Counted from the first letter of the stretch, positions 34,755 to 43,089 are shown. The stretch: 64,000 nt of DNA from Methylophilus medardensis (GCF_006363915.1 NZ_CP040946.1); one strand, 5' to 3'. Notes: generated by a model not told the origin, from the letters alone. A program made the numbers and translations.

Positions 34755-35885
34755 TTGATTCAAATTAACTGGTACGAAAAAAATAAAACCCAAGCGGCTG
34801 ATTGGCAATCTGAAGCAGGGAATCCGCCGCCCAAAGCCGTGGTGATCGCTGATGACACCACCAAAGCCGATGAGGCCTATCGCCTGGCCTGCGAGGGCAC
34901 CGCCTTGCTCTACCGCGGGGATTTTCAAAATGCTAAGCAACTGCTGCAAGCCATCACCCGCCGCGTTGACCGTAAACCCGCTAAACCAGTAGAAACCATG
35001 CTGGAGGCTTTTCACCAACACCGCGCCCGTCAGATTGGCCGCGCCAATATCACCAATAAGGTGTTAATTGAGCTGAAATATGGTGTGTGTGATTTGCCAC
35101 GCGCGCCTGATGTGAAAGTGGCGGTACAAGCGGCGCTGACCATGGATGGCCACAGCCTAGACAAATTGCCGGCCAGACTGGTGCTTTCGTTGAGAGAGTT
35201 GTTAGGGATGGTTGGCGCCCATGAGTGGCGGAAAAAAGGCGTGGCGATTCAGGCGCTGCGTAGCACTATTCACGCTTATTACGGCGTGTATTCACCTGTG
35301 CGGGGCGAATACCTCGATCTCATCGATCAGGCACCGCTCAATCAGCCGCAAGTCGCATGGGATATCGGCACAGGCACAGGCGTGATTGCTGCCATTTTGG
35401 TTGCGCGCGGGGTCAAACAGGTCATCGCCACCGATAATCAGCCGCGTGCATTGGCCTGTGCCAACGATAATGTGCAACGCCTCAACATGCAAACCAATAT
35501 TCAAGTGCAACAGGCAGACTTGTTCCCCGCAGGCAAAGCCGATCTGATTGTGTGCAATCCTCCTTGGCTGCCCGCGAAAGCCAATGCGCCTATCGAGCAT
35601 GCTATTTATGACCCCGACAGCCAAATGCTCAAAGGCTTTTTAAATGGCTTGAAAACACATTTGAACGAACAAGGCGAAGCCTGGCTGATTATGTCCAATT
35701 TGGCCGAAGAAATCGGTTTGCGCGCGCCTGAGGCATTGCTTGGTTGGATAGATGCCGCTGGTTTGCAAGTGATTGATAAACAAGATGTTGCTCCTAAGCA
35801 TGCCAAGGCTACTGATCAGTCTGATCCCCTGTATGCGGCACGTGCCAAAGAAGTCACCAGTCTTTATCGGTTAAAATGTGCTTGA
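34755..35885 (+). CDS. SAM-dependent methyltransferase with N-terminal extension
   Basis: A 376-residue protein. The first 170 residues form a helical domain not recognised (ADEAYRLACEGTALLYRGDF, then NAKQLLQAITRRVDRKPAKP). The second half is a class I methyltransferase: AWDIGTGTGVIAAILVARGV binds SAM, and LIVCNPPWLPAKAN carries the NPPW motif found in N-methyltransferases acting on nucleic acids or proteins. It starts at TTG 34755 with GGAA upstream; no ATG is available before the conserved region. The substrate is unknown, although the N-domain/NPPW layout recalls RsmC- and HemK-like enzymes. Confidence 0.8.
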   Translation: MIQINWYEKNKTQAADWQSEAGNPPPKAVVIADDTTKADEAYRLACEGTALLYRGDFQNAKQLLQAITRRVDRKPAKPVETMLEAFHQHRARQIGRANITNKVLIELKYGVCDLPRAPDVKVAVQAALTMDGHSLDKLPARLVLSLRELLGMVGAHEWRKKGVAIQALRSTIHAYYGVYSPVRGEYLDLIDQAPLNQPQVAWDIGTGTGVIAAILVARGVKQVIATDNQPRALACANDNVQRLNMQTNIQVQQADLFPAGKADLIVCNPPWLPAKANAPIEHAIYDPDSQMLKGFLNGLKTHLNEQGEAWLIMSNLAEEIGLRAPEALLGWIDAAGLQVIDKQDVAPKHAKATDQSDPLYAARAKEVTSLYRLKCA

Positions 35886-35908
35886 AATTTGAATAACAGG
35901 AATCGTTT

Positions 35909-36955
35909 ATGTCTTTAGGGCCTTTAATGTTGGACGTGGTTGGCAAAGAACTGTCTGCCGACGATGTCCGTCGTCTGCAACATCCTCTAGTAGGTGGGGT
36001 GATTTTGTTTGCGCGTAACTTTGAAAGCAGTGAGCAACTCAAGGCGCTAACGGCCAGTATTCACGCGGTGCGTCAGCCGCCCTTGCTGATTGCAGTCGAT
36101 CATGAAGGGGGGCGCGTACAGCGTTTTCGAGCTGGATTTACCAAGATTCCGCCCATGCGTGAATTTGGTCACTTATGGGATAAACAACCCCGTCAAGCAA
36201 AAGAGTTGGCCGTGCAAGCGGGTTATGTGATTGGCGCAGAGTTACGTGCGCACGGCATTGATTTTAGTTTTACCCCGGTGCTGGATATGGATTATGGCGA
36301 TAGTCTGGTTATTGGTGATCGCGCTTTTCATCGAGATCCACAAGCGATTAATGAATTGGCATTCAGCCTGATGCAGGGCTTGAAAAAAGCTGGCATGGCC
36401 GCTGTCGGTAAACATTTTCCTGGTCATGGCTTTGTAGTTGCCGATTCACATGTGAGTATTCCAGTGGACGACCGCAGTTTTGACCAGATCGCCCAAAATG
36501 ACATGCAACCGTTTGTGCGCATGATAGACGAAGGTTTACACGCGGTGATGCCAGCCCACGTCATATATCCGCAAGTGGATGAGAAATCTGCTGGATTTTC
36601 CCCGCGCTGGCTGCAAAAAGTCTTGCGCGAGCGGTTAGGCTTCAATGGCGTGATCTTCAGCGACGACCTCAGCATGGAAGGCGCAACGGTGGCAGGGGAT
36701 GTCACTGCGCGCACACTGGCGGCGCTCAATGCTGGTTGCGATATGGCGCTGTTATGTAACCGACCGGATTTGGCGGACGAGTTGTTGGCTAAGCTAGATT
36801 GGAAAATATCTGCGCAAAGTATTGCGCGCCTAGCACGCATGCATGGCGGACACCATCCGCTAGACATGGTGGGCCTGCGTGAATCTGCGATGTATGTAGA
36901 TGCGGTGAAGCGGGTGGCCATGGTTGGGCAAAAAGAGTCAGATTTGTTTGCCTGA
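35909..36955 (+). CDS. nagZ: Beta-N-acetylhexosaminidase NagZ
   Basis: NagZ is a cytoplasmic glycoside hydrolase family 3 enzyme that removes GlcNAc from anhydro-muropeptides in peptidoglycan recycling. The 348-residue protein has the motif KHFPGHGFVVADSHVSIPVD, with the flexible catalytic His/Asp loop, and IFSDDLSMEGA, with the Asp nucleophile. AAGG-type purines (CAGGAA) lie upstream of the ATG. It starts 23 bp after the methyltransferase gene. Presence near the L,D-transpeptidase and peptide ABC genes hints at a cell-wall theme. Confidence 0.95.
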   Translation: MSLGPLMLDVVGKELSADDVRRLQHPLVGGVILFARNFESSEQLKALTASIHAVRQPPLLIAVDHEGGRVQRFRAGFTKIPPMREFGHLWDKQPRQAKELAVQAGYVIGAELRAHGIDFSFTPVLDMDYGDSLVIGDRAFHRDPQAINELAFSLMQGLKKAGMAAVGKHFPGHGFVVADSHVSIPVDDRSFDQIAQNDMQPFVRMIDEGLHAVMPAHVIYPQVDEKSAGFSPRWLQKVLRERLGFNGVIFSDDLSMEGATVAGDVTARTLAALNAGCDMALLCNRPDLADELLAKLDWKISAQSIARLARMHGGHHPLDMVGLRESAMYVDAVKRVAMVGQKESDLFA

Positions 36956-37001
36956 CCTAGATGCACTCAGGTAAGCTTTTTGTTATTGATATCAATTTTT
37001 A

Positions 37002-37925
37002 ATGGCACGTGATCCGGTATTCACTATGAAATGGATTCTATTAGGCATATTTTTAGCGTCAGTGAGTTATGTGCACTTTAGAGGCAAAGTGCGGCATCGT
37101 TTTTTTAGGCAGCTATTTGATCACTCCGGCATTGTGTCGCCGTTTAATGTGTTTTTATATCTGTTTTCGAAAGCGCCAACGACGCCATATCTTGAAGTTG
37201 CTGCCTTCCCAGAGTTAAAAGCCATCACCGACCAGTGGCAAGTGATTCGCGATGAAGCGTTGCATGTGCGCGAGCAAGAGCGCATCGCCGCCGCACAAAC
37301 CAATAACGATGCGGGGTTCAACTCATTTTTTAAAACCGGTTGGAAGCGGTTCTATCTTAAATGGTACGATGCACAGCATCCTTCGGCCGCTATATACTGT
37401 CCCAAAACGGTCGCACTCCTGCAAAGTATTCCTACCGTGAAAGCGGCGATGTTTGCTGAGTTGCCACCGGGTGCGCATTTGCGCCCACACCGCGACCCAT
37501 ACGCAGGTTCACTGCGTTTTCACCTCGGCCTTGAAACGCCTAACGACGACCAATGTTTTATCCGAGTCGATGGCGAAGATTACAGTTGGCGCGATGGACA
37601 AGCGGTGATGTTTGATGAAACCTATATTCACGAAGCGCACAACAAAACCGATCAATCACGAGTCATTTTGTTTTGCGATATTGAACGGCCGATGCGATTT
37701 GGCTGGGCGCAAGCGTTGAACCGCTTTTTAGCCAACACCATTGTGACTGCGGCCAGTTCACCGAACGAGGCAGGGGACCAAACCGGTGTCATTAACCGCC
37801 TGTTTCATTACGCTTGGGTGGTTGGGCAATATCGCCGTCGTTTCAAACGCTGGAATAAGCCAGTGTATCAAATCACCCGTATCTTATTGATTGCATTGGC
37901 TTGTTATGCGATTTGGCGGCTTTAA
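37002..37925 (+). CDS. LpxO-like aspartyl/asparaginyl beta-hydroxylase family dioxygenase
   Basis: A 307-residue Fe(II)/2-oxoglutarate dioxygenase anchored in the membrane. The N-terminus (MKWILLGIFLASVSYVHFRG, then KVRHRFFRQL) is a TM anchor typical of LpxO, the enzyme that adds a 2-hydroxyl to lipid A acyl chains. The iron ligands are visible as HRDP in LRPHRDPYAGSL and the distal His in YIHEAHN, with Arg in SRVILFCDIERPM for 2-oxoglutarate. A further TM is at the C-terminus (ITRILLIALACYAIW). A second ATG at 37026 may be the true start. LpxO is likely but not certain, because related hydroxylases act on other substrates. Confidence 0.75.
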   Translation: MARDPVFTMKWILLGIFLASVSYVHFRGKVRHRFFRQLFDHSGIVSPFNVFLYLFSKAPTTPYLEVAAFPELKAITDQWQVIRDEALHVREQERIAAAQTNNDAGFNSFFKTGWKRFYLKWYDAQHPSAAIYCPKTVALLQSIPTVKAAMFAELPPGAHLRPHRDPYAGSLRFHLGLETPNDDQCFIRVDGEDYSWRDGQAVMFDETYIHEAHNKTDQSRVILFCDIERPMRFGWAQALNRFLANTIVTAASSPNEAGDQTGVINRLFHYAWVVGQYRRRFKRWNKPVYQITRILLIALACYAIWRL

Positions 37926-37961
37926 ATGCAAACTATATTTACACAAATGTCACGTTAAACC

Positions 37962-37990
37962 TTGAAACTTTGTGTATTTGCCATTATCTT
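37962..37990 (+). promoter_or_regulatory. Sigma-70 promoter for the Bax-inhibitor-1 gene
   Basis: TTGAAA (37962-37967), a 17-bp spacer and TATCTT (37985-37990) lie about 48 bp before the ATG. This is one of the best -35/-10 pairs seen in the window. Confidence 0.65.
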
Positions 37991-38037
37991 AAGCTTATGT
38001 TGTTTTATGTTTTAACCCAAGAGAGGAAGAATACACG

Positions 38038-38724
38038 ATGTCAGATATGCAAGTTTTAGGTCGCGAGGGCAATGTCTCCACGGCACAAAATCGCGTGCTG
38101 CGTAACACTTATGCATTGCTCGGCTTGAGCATGGTGCCCACGGTCATTGGTGCTTATGTCGGTATGCAAATGAATTTTGGTTGGATGGCGTTGCATCCAT
38201 TTATGTTTGCGATTGGCTTTATGGCCGTGATGTTCGGTATGTTTAAGTTGATTGCCGTGAATCAAAACAGCGGCGTGGGCGTCTGGTTGTTGCTTGCCAT
38301 GACGTTTGTGTTTGGCGTGATGTTAGGCCCCATTTTGCAGTTTGCGTTGCATTTGCGTAATGGTGCCGAGATCGTTGGTCTAGCTGCAGCGGGTACAGGG
38401 ATTACGTTTCTGAGCTTGGCAGCGATTGGTTCTTCCCCAGCGCGTGATTTCAGCGGCATGGGCAAGTTCTTGATGATTGGTCTGATTCTGGCCATTGTGG
38501 CAGGCTTGGCAAACATGTTCTTTCAGATCCCAGCATTGTCACTGGCAATTTCAGGTGTCTCTGTGCTGATTTTCTCAGGCTATATTCTGTATGACGTTAA
38601 TCAAATTGTGCGCGGTGGTCAAACCAACTACGTGATGGCAACCCTGAACTTATACCTCGACATTTACAACCTGTTTGTAAACCTATTGAACATCTTGCTC
38701 TCATTGCTTGGCAATCGCGACTAA
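38038..38724 (+). CDS. Bax inhibitor-1 / YccA family protein
   Basis: A 228-residue inner-membrane protein with seven TM helices in the UPF0005/BI-1 family (E. coli YbhL, YccA). The family C-terminal pattern is present: FSGYILYDVNQIVRGGQTNY and ATLNLYLDIYNLFVNLLNIL, containing the paired Asp residues tied to pH-sensitive calcium leak in other members. AGAGGA lies upstream of ATG. A clear promoter and a terminator frame it as a single-gene unit. Confidence 0.93.
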   Translation: MSDMQVLGREGNVSTAQNRVLRNTYALLGLSMVPTVIGAYVGMQMNFGWMALHPFMFAIGFMAVMFGMFKLIAVNQNSGVGVWLLLAMTFVFGVMLGPILQFALHLRNGAEIVGLAAAGTGITFLSLAAIGSSPARDFSGMGKFLMIGLILAIVAGLANMFFQIPALSLAISGVSVLIFSGYILYDVNQIVRGGQTNYVMATLNLYLDIYNLFVNLLNILLSLLGNRD

Positions 38725-38742
38725 GCATTGAGCTTACAAAAA

Positions 38743-38765
38743 GCCCGCCGATAGGCGGGTTTTTT
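38743..38765 (+). terminator. Rho-independent terminator after the BI-1 gene
   Basis: CCCGCC and GGCGGG form a GC-rich stem with a GATA loop, extended by a G-T pair, followed by six T and preceded by an A run. Confidence 0.92.
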
Positions 38766-38787
38766 GTTGTCTATCGGTCATTAACTG

Positions 38788-38810
38788 CACGGCAATCCTG
38801 TTTTGCCGTG
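38788..38810. repeat. Inverted repeat CACGGCAA-N7-TTGCCGTG
   Basis: A perfect 8-bp inverted repeat lies shortly after the BI-1 terminator, inside the 456-bp gap before the TonB receptor gene. It has no U tract and its role is unknown. Confidence 0.4.
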
Positions 38811-39014
38811 AGAGCTCCAAGCACCGTCCATAGCGAAATGGATTGTTACTAATGACGTAGCCATCCAACATCTAGCAGCGAACAATACACATGATTAATA
38901 ACAATGAACCCAGCCATCATTGCTTTACGATCATCTAAGCAGATTAAAAAATGGTTGATTTGCTTCAATAACCCGCGAATTGCAGGTTTTTTATTTGCGC
39001 GATGTTCACTGCTA

Positions 39015-39031
39015 ACGTAATCGTTCGTTTG
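39015..39031 (+). promoter_or_regulatory. Shared upstream motif, copy A (candidate enhancer site)
   Basis: ACGTAAT-CG-TTCGT-T-TG matches the motif at 41915-41931 at 14 of 17 positions. It begins 126 bp before the sigma-54 promoter, a position typical of enhancer-binding protein sites. Confidence 0.5.
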
Positions 39032-39043
39032 ATATGGTTTACT

Positions 39044-39060
39044 ACAGCCAAAATGGCTGT
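39044..39060. repeat. Inverted repeat ACAGCCA-AAA-TGGCTGT
   Basis: A perfect 7-bp inverted repeat with a 3-bp spacer between the candidate enhancer and the IHF site. It may be a regulatory half-site pair. Confidence 0.4.
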
Positions 39061-39100
39061 GAACAGCCGCAAAAAGTGGTTGTAAAGATTAATTAATTTA

Positions 39101-39113
39101 TAACTAATTGATT
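39101..39113 (-). promoter_or_regulatory. IHF consensus site upstream of the TonB receptor
   Basis: TAACTAATTGATT, read on the minus strand, fits WATCAA-N4-TTR at every position and lies in AT-rich DNA. It is between the candidate enhancer and the sigma-54 promoter, where IHF bends DNA in such systems. Confidence 0.6.
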
Positions 39114-39140
39114 GTGTTGAATTAATTATAGTGTTGCAGG

Positions 39141-39156
39141 TGGTTTGATTTTTGCA
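39141..39156 (+). promoter_or_regulatory. Candidate sigma-54 promoter of the TonB receptor gene
   Basis: TGGTTTG-ATTT-TTGCA has GG-N10-GC spacing and a perfect -12 element; the -24 element is weaker (TTT for CAC). The predicted start near 39167 leaves a very short leader that still contains the GGAGGAG ribosome binding site. Confidence 0.5.
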
Positions 39157-39180
39157 CCTTTTCCTCGTTGGAGGAGAAGT

Positions 39181-41796
39181 ATGTTTAGCAAAAAATTAAA
39201 ATCGGGTTTGTGTTTAGCAGTCTATTCTTGTGTGTCCATCGCGGCTGACGGGGAGGCCGGGGCGGTCAACCCACCCGCCAAGCCGGTGGATTCAAAAACG
39301 ATAGAGTTAGATGAGATTCAGGTGAAGGCAAAGCGCCGGCGCATTATTACCCCTTTGCCCGGTTTGCCGATCGAGCGTGAAACAGCTACCACCAATATTC
39401 AATCTGCGACCGGTAAGGAGATTGCGGACTCTAAAGCGACCAATGTGACCGAGTTTCTCAATGGCAATATGCAGTCTGTCACGGTGACTGACTACGCCGG
39501 CAACCCCTTTCAGCAAGATTTAAACTTTAGGGGGTTTACCGCATCGCCTCAAATCGGTACGCCGCAGGGCATTTCCGTTTATCTAGACGGCGTGCGGATC
39601 AATGAGCCATTCGGCGAGGTAGTCAACTGGGATTTGATTCCGATGAACGCCATTTCTACGCTGAATATTATCCCGGGTTCTAATCCGATGTTTGGCCACA
39701 ATACCATCGGCGGTGCATTGGCGATCACGACCAAAGATGGTTTCTCGGATCATTTCATGCGTGCCCAATATCTGGCCGGGGATTGGGGCCGAGAGCAGGT
39801 GCAATTTTCAAATGGCATTCACGGCGAGCGATTTGCTTTATTCACCGCTTATTCACATTTCAAAGAAGACGGCTGGCGGGTGAATTCGCCGAGCAATGTT
39901 CGTCAACTATTTAACAAAGCCACCGTGCGGCTGGATTCGGGTGAAATTAACTTCACCGCGTTGCATGTGAATGCCGCATTGCTTGGCAATGGGCTTTTGC
40001 CAAAAGAGATGGCTGCCTATGATCGCGAGCAGGTGTTTACCTCGCCTGATGAAGCTAAAAATAGCCTTGAGCATTACAACTTAGGCGGGACTTGGTATGT
40101 TAGCGACCGAGTGAGTATTTCTGGTCAAATTTACAGGCGGAAAGTTGCCCAAGATGCCATAGGCGCCGATGTTTATCCCGGTTACAAAAGGTTATATTCA
40201 AACTGGCAAGATGTCGGTCAGAATGATGCAAACGGCGATGGCATTGACGAGGTTGTCGGTGCAATGAATGGATTGCTGAATTATTCCTCCTTAAGATCGA
40301 CCGCTGATGGCGCTTCGGTACAAGCCACTTTTGACGGAGACAAGCATCAGGTTGCGGTGGGAGCCGCCTATGATGAAAATGAGATCAAGTTTTTGCAATC
40401 CCAAGTGCTTGCTGAGCTAGACGCGGATCATATTGCCCGTTTAACTACCAATCCCTTCTTTGCTGACAATGGATATGGGGGGCAAACTTCTCTGCCGGGC
40501 ATTATTCGAAATAATCTGACTGGCACCAGCCAAACCAAAGCGCTGTTTATGTCGGATACCTATTCCCCGATCGACACCCTGCATATCACCTACGGCGCGC
40601 GCCTAAGCTGGAGTAATGTGAAAAACTACCTGATTGCTGATCGCGGCTTGGATATGTATCAATTTCAGAACAATGTCCTCACTAACCCTGCACGACAGCG
40701 CTGTCGAATCGGTAACTCTGGCGACCCGCTAGCCCGGTTTATTTGCACGACCGGGGATTATGATTATCGAAGCTTTAATCCCTCCCTGGGCTTGTCTTGG
40801 GAAGCGCAGGAAAATTTAACTGCCTATGGCAACGTGAGTAAGGGTTCTCGCGTGCCTTCAGTGATTGAGCTGGGTTGTGCCAGAGACAAAGAAGGCGAAA
40901 ATCAAAGTGATAACGTGCAGTACGGCTGTACGATTCCAACCGCCTTGACGGCTGACCCGTATTTGAAGCAAGTGCGCTCAACCGCCTATGAGACCGGGTT
41001 ACGCGGCAGAATAGCCGACTTTGATTGGAATATTGGCGCCTTTTTGACTGACTTAAAAGACGATATCTTATTTGTGCCACTGGGGCGTAAAAACCGAGGT
41101 GTGTTTGATAACTTTGGCAAAACGCGGCGTGAAGGCATCGAGATGGGTTTAAAAGGCGTGTGGGGCAACAGCACGATCAATTTTAACTACACTTGGATGC
41201 GGGCGACGTTTCAAAGCAGTGCGCAGTTGATTAACGATGCCAATAGCAGCAACACATCAGCTACCGACGGGCAAGCTTACGTTAACATCTCGCCGGGAGA
41301 TGAGTTGCCCGGCATGCCCAACCATATTGTTCAAGCCAATTGGAACTACCGATTCACGCCTGCCTTTGATGCGACACTCAGCATGATTGCGCACGCGTCA
41401 TCTTATGTGCGCGGCAATGAAAATAACGCACACCAGCCGCGTGCAGCTTTGATGGTAGGCACTCGGGATATCTATGACTTTACTGGGCCAGGATCCATTC
41501 CGGGCTATGCCGTGTTTAATTTTCGCGCGAATTATCGTTTTGATAATGGTGTGAGTTTGTTCGCACGGGTTGATAACATTTTTGATAAAGAATATGCCAC
41601 CGCCGGCAATCTAGGACGCAATCCATTTGCAGCCAATGGTGCTTTTAAGTTTGACCCAGTCACCATCGATGGTGATTGGAAAAACTCAACGTTCATCTCG
41701 CCTGGAGCGCCTCGGGCGGCTTGGTTTGGGCTGAATATTGATTGGGGCTGGGATAAGGTCAAAAAATCAAAAGCCGTGCAAGAGCTCGCCGATTAA
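39181..41796 (+). CDS. TonB-dependent outer-membrane receptor
   Basis: An 871-residue outer-membrane receptor for TonB-driven uptake. After a signal peptide (GLCLAVYSCVSIAADG) comes a TonB-box-like stretch (ELDEIQVKAKRR), a plug domain (NVTEFLNGNMQSVTVTDYAG, PQGISVYLDGVRINEPFGEV, NPMFGHNTIGGALAI) and a 22-strand-type barrel with FARVDNIFDKEYATAGNLGR near the end. The usual aromatic C-terminus is followed here by a charged tail (KVKKSKAVQELAD). GGAGGAG lies 5 nt before ATG 39181. The plug lacks features that would name the ligand. It shares its promoter architecture with the PEP-CTERM gene downstream. Confidence 0.93.
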   Translation: MFSKKLKSGLCLAVYSCVSIAADGEAGAVNPPAKPVDSKTIELDEIQVKAKRRRIITPLPGLPIERETATTNIQSATGKEIADSKATNVTEFLNGNMQSVTVTDYAGNPFQQDLNFRGFTASPQIGTPQGISVYLDGVRINEPFGEVVNWDLIPMNAISTLNIIPGSNPMFGHNTIGGALAITTKDGFSDHFMRAQYLAGDWGREQVQFSNGIHGERFALFTAYSHFKEDGWRVNSPSNVRQLFNKATVRLDSGEINFTALHVNAALLGNGLLPKEMAAYDREQVFTSPDEAKNSLEHYNLGGTWYVSDRVSISGQIYRRKVAQDAIGADVYPGYKRLYSNWQDVGQNDANGDGIDEVVGAMNGLLNYSSLRSTADGASVQATFDGDKHQVAVGAAYDENEIKFLQSQVLAELDADHIARLTTNPFFADNGYGGQTSLPGIIRNNLTGTSQTKALFMSDTYSPIDTLHITYGARLSWSNVKNYLIADRGLDMYQFQNNVLTNPARQRCRIGNSGDPLARFICTTGDYDYRSFNPSLGLSWEAQENLTAYGNVSKGSRVPSVIELGCARDKEGENQSDNVQYGCTIPTALTADPYLKQVRSTAYETGLRGRIADFDWNIGAFLTDLKDDILFVPLGRKNRGVFDNFGKTRREGIEMGLKGVWGNSTINFNYTWMRATFQSSAQLINDANSSNTSATDGQAYVNISPGDELPGMPNHIVQANWNYRFTPAFDATLSMIAHASSYVRGNENNAHQPRAALMVGTRDIYDFTGPGSIPGYAVFNFRANYRFDNGVSLFARVDNIFDKEYATAGNLGRNPFAANGAFKFDPVTIDGDWKNSTFISPGAPRAAWFGLNIDWGWDKVKKSKAVQELAD

Positions 41797-41914
41797 TCGC
41801 TGATCGTATTGACGCGAACGACAGGCAAAATTGGTTCTAAAGGATAGAGTTGGTTGTCTGCAACCACCACCTTACCCTCAAGACCGCTTTTATGTCATAA
41901 AAATGTGTGGTTTG

Positions 41915-41931
41915 ACGTAATGATTCGTGTG
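41915..41931 (+). promoter_or_regulatory. Shared upstream motif, copy B (candidate enhancer site)
   Basis: ACGTAAT-GA-TTCGT-G-TG repeats copy A and begins 135 bp before its sigma-54 promoter, 9 bp more than copy A, close to one helical turn. A TTATG-T-CATAA dyad lies just upstream at 41890-41900. Confidence 0.5.
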
Positions 41932-41964
41932 TTAATCAAATTTTACCTTTGAATGTATTTAAAT

Positions 41965-41977
41965 TAACCAATTGATT
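41965..41977 (-). promoter_or_regulatory. IHF consensus site upstream of the PEP-CTERM genes
   Basis: TAACCAATTGATT, read on the minus strand, matches WATCAA-N4-TTR perfectly and differs by one base from the IHF site before the TonB receptor gene. Confidence 0.65.
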
Positions 41978-42049
41978 TTAAATATATTTATAGTCAAATA
42001 TTATTGGGTAATGGTAAAAAGTTTGTGTTGGTGAAGCACATTCAAATTT

Positions 42050-42065
42050 TGGCATGCGCTTTGCA
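42050..42065 (+). promoter_or_regulatory. Sigma-54 promoter of the first PEP-CTERM gene
   Basis: TGGCATG-CGCT-TTGCA matches the TGGCACG-N4-TTGCA consensus with one difference and the exact GG-N10-GC spacing. The predicted start is near 42076, giving a leader of about 76 nt. Confidence 0.8.
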
Positions 42066-42151
42066 ATCAATCCTAAATGTAGTGGCATAACAACATATAA
42101 AGCCATGGATATCTAAGTTGAAAAATTTAAGATTTATTTAGGAGAAAAGCA

Positions 42152-43036
42152 ATGAAGTTAAAATCATTAGTACTTGCAACAGTGCTTGCTGTATCTGCCT
42201 CAGCGGCATACGCAGGCAATTACGTCACATTAGGTACCGGTGACGGTAGCGTGTTAACACCGGGCAATGGTGGTCTGCGTAACGGCACCCAAAACCCTAA
42301 CGCTGACATTTATCGTATTGAATTGTTATCTGCTACCTATGTGGCTGGCTACGACACCTCCAACTCATTCGGCAATATCGTTGCTGATACCATCAATTAT
42401 CAAACGTTCAACCGTGTTGGCAGCAACAATGTGGCCACAGGTACGGGCACATTAACACTGCTTGATTGGAAAGTGCACACCGGTGTGGATCTTGCGCCCG
42501 GCACAGCCCAGGCCGACATTTTTGACTTTGTTTACCGCGATAGCGCTGATAACAGCCTGGTATTTGCCACGCGTTATTTGAACCGTCAGGATAATAGCCA
42601 AGAAGCTAACTATCTCTACCGCTACAACTACACCAACACGCCAGGATATCAACCAGGCGTGGCTTGGATGTTCTCCAGTGACAATGACTTGCGCATGTAT
42701 CAAGCCGCGTTGACCGATGATTTTAGCTTCAATAACTCTGTGCCCTATGTTGATGGCGTCGTCCGTCAAAAGGGTGACTTCAGCGTTTCTGAAGGTAACC
42801 CATGGTCTGGTTTGTTTTTAGTGAAAACTGACGCGCAATATTACTTCTACAGCGAAAACATCAAAGCAATTGGTTTTTCACAAGCTGGTGAAGAGGGGCA
42901 AGCGGTTGTCAACGGCTGGATTGGTGGCTACGTGGCGAGTGTTGTGCCAGTACCAGAGCCAGAAAGCTACGCTTTGATGATGTTGGGTCTAGGTGTGATT
43001 GGCACCATGGTTCGTCGTCAAAAGAAGCAGGCATAA
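42152..43036 (+). CDS. PEP-CTERM sorting domain protein 1
   Basis: A 294-residue exported protein. It has a signal peptide (LVLATVLAVSASAAYAGN), a beta-rich body without recognised domains, and a C-terminal PEP-CTERM tag: VPVPEPESYALMMLGLGVIG followed by a basic tail (RRQKKQA). The tag directs exosortase processing at the inner membrane, usually in organisms making exopolysaccharide. AGGAG lies 7 nt upstream of ATG. The body is paralogous to the next gene (shared DFVYRDS, NDLRMY, SGLYLVKTDA-like and QAGEEGQAVV segments). No exosortase gene is in the window. Confidence 0.9.
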   Translation: MKLKSLVLATVLAVSASAAYAGNYVTLGTGDGSVLTPGNGGLRNGTQNPNADIYRIELLSATYVAGYDTSNSFGNIVADTINYQTFNRVGSNNVATGTGTLTLLDWKVHTGVDLAPGTAQADIFDFVYRDSADNSLVFATRYLNRQDNSQEANYLYRYNYTNTPGYQPGVAWMFSSDNDLRMYQAALTDDFSFNNSVPYVDGVVRQKGDFSVSEGNPWSGLFLVKTDAQYYFYSENIKAIGFSQAGEEGQAVVNGWIGGYVASVVPVPEPESYALMMLGLGVIGTMVRRQKKQA

Positions 43037-43063
43037 ATAAATAAATATAAAAGCCATGAAAAT

Positions 43064-43089
43064 ATGGCGGTTTTTGCCGCCATTTTTTT
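43064..43089 (+). terminator. Terminator-like hairpin between PEP-CTERM genes 1 and 2
   Basis: ATGGCGG and CCGCCAT form a 7-bp stem with a 6-nt loop followed by seven T. It could end or partly attenuate transcription before the second gene. Confidence 0.8.

Noticed and set aside
43066..43078. TGGCGG-TTTTT-GCC before PEP-CTERM gene 2 as a sigma-54 promoter
   Set aside because: The GG to GC spacing is 8, not 10, and the sequence is part of the terminator hairpin.
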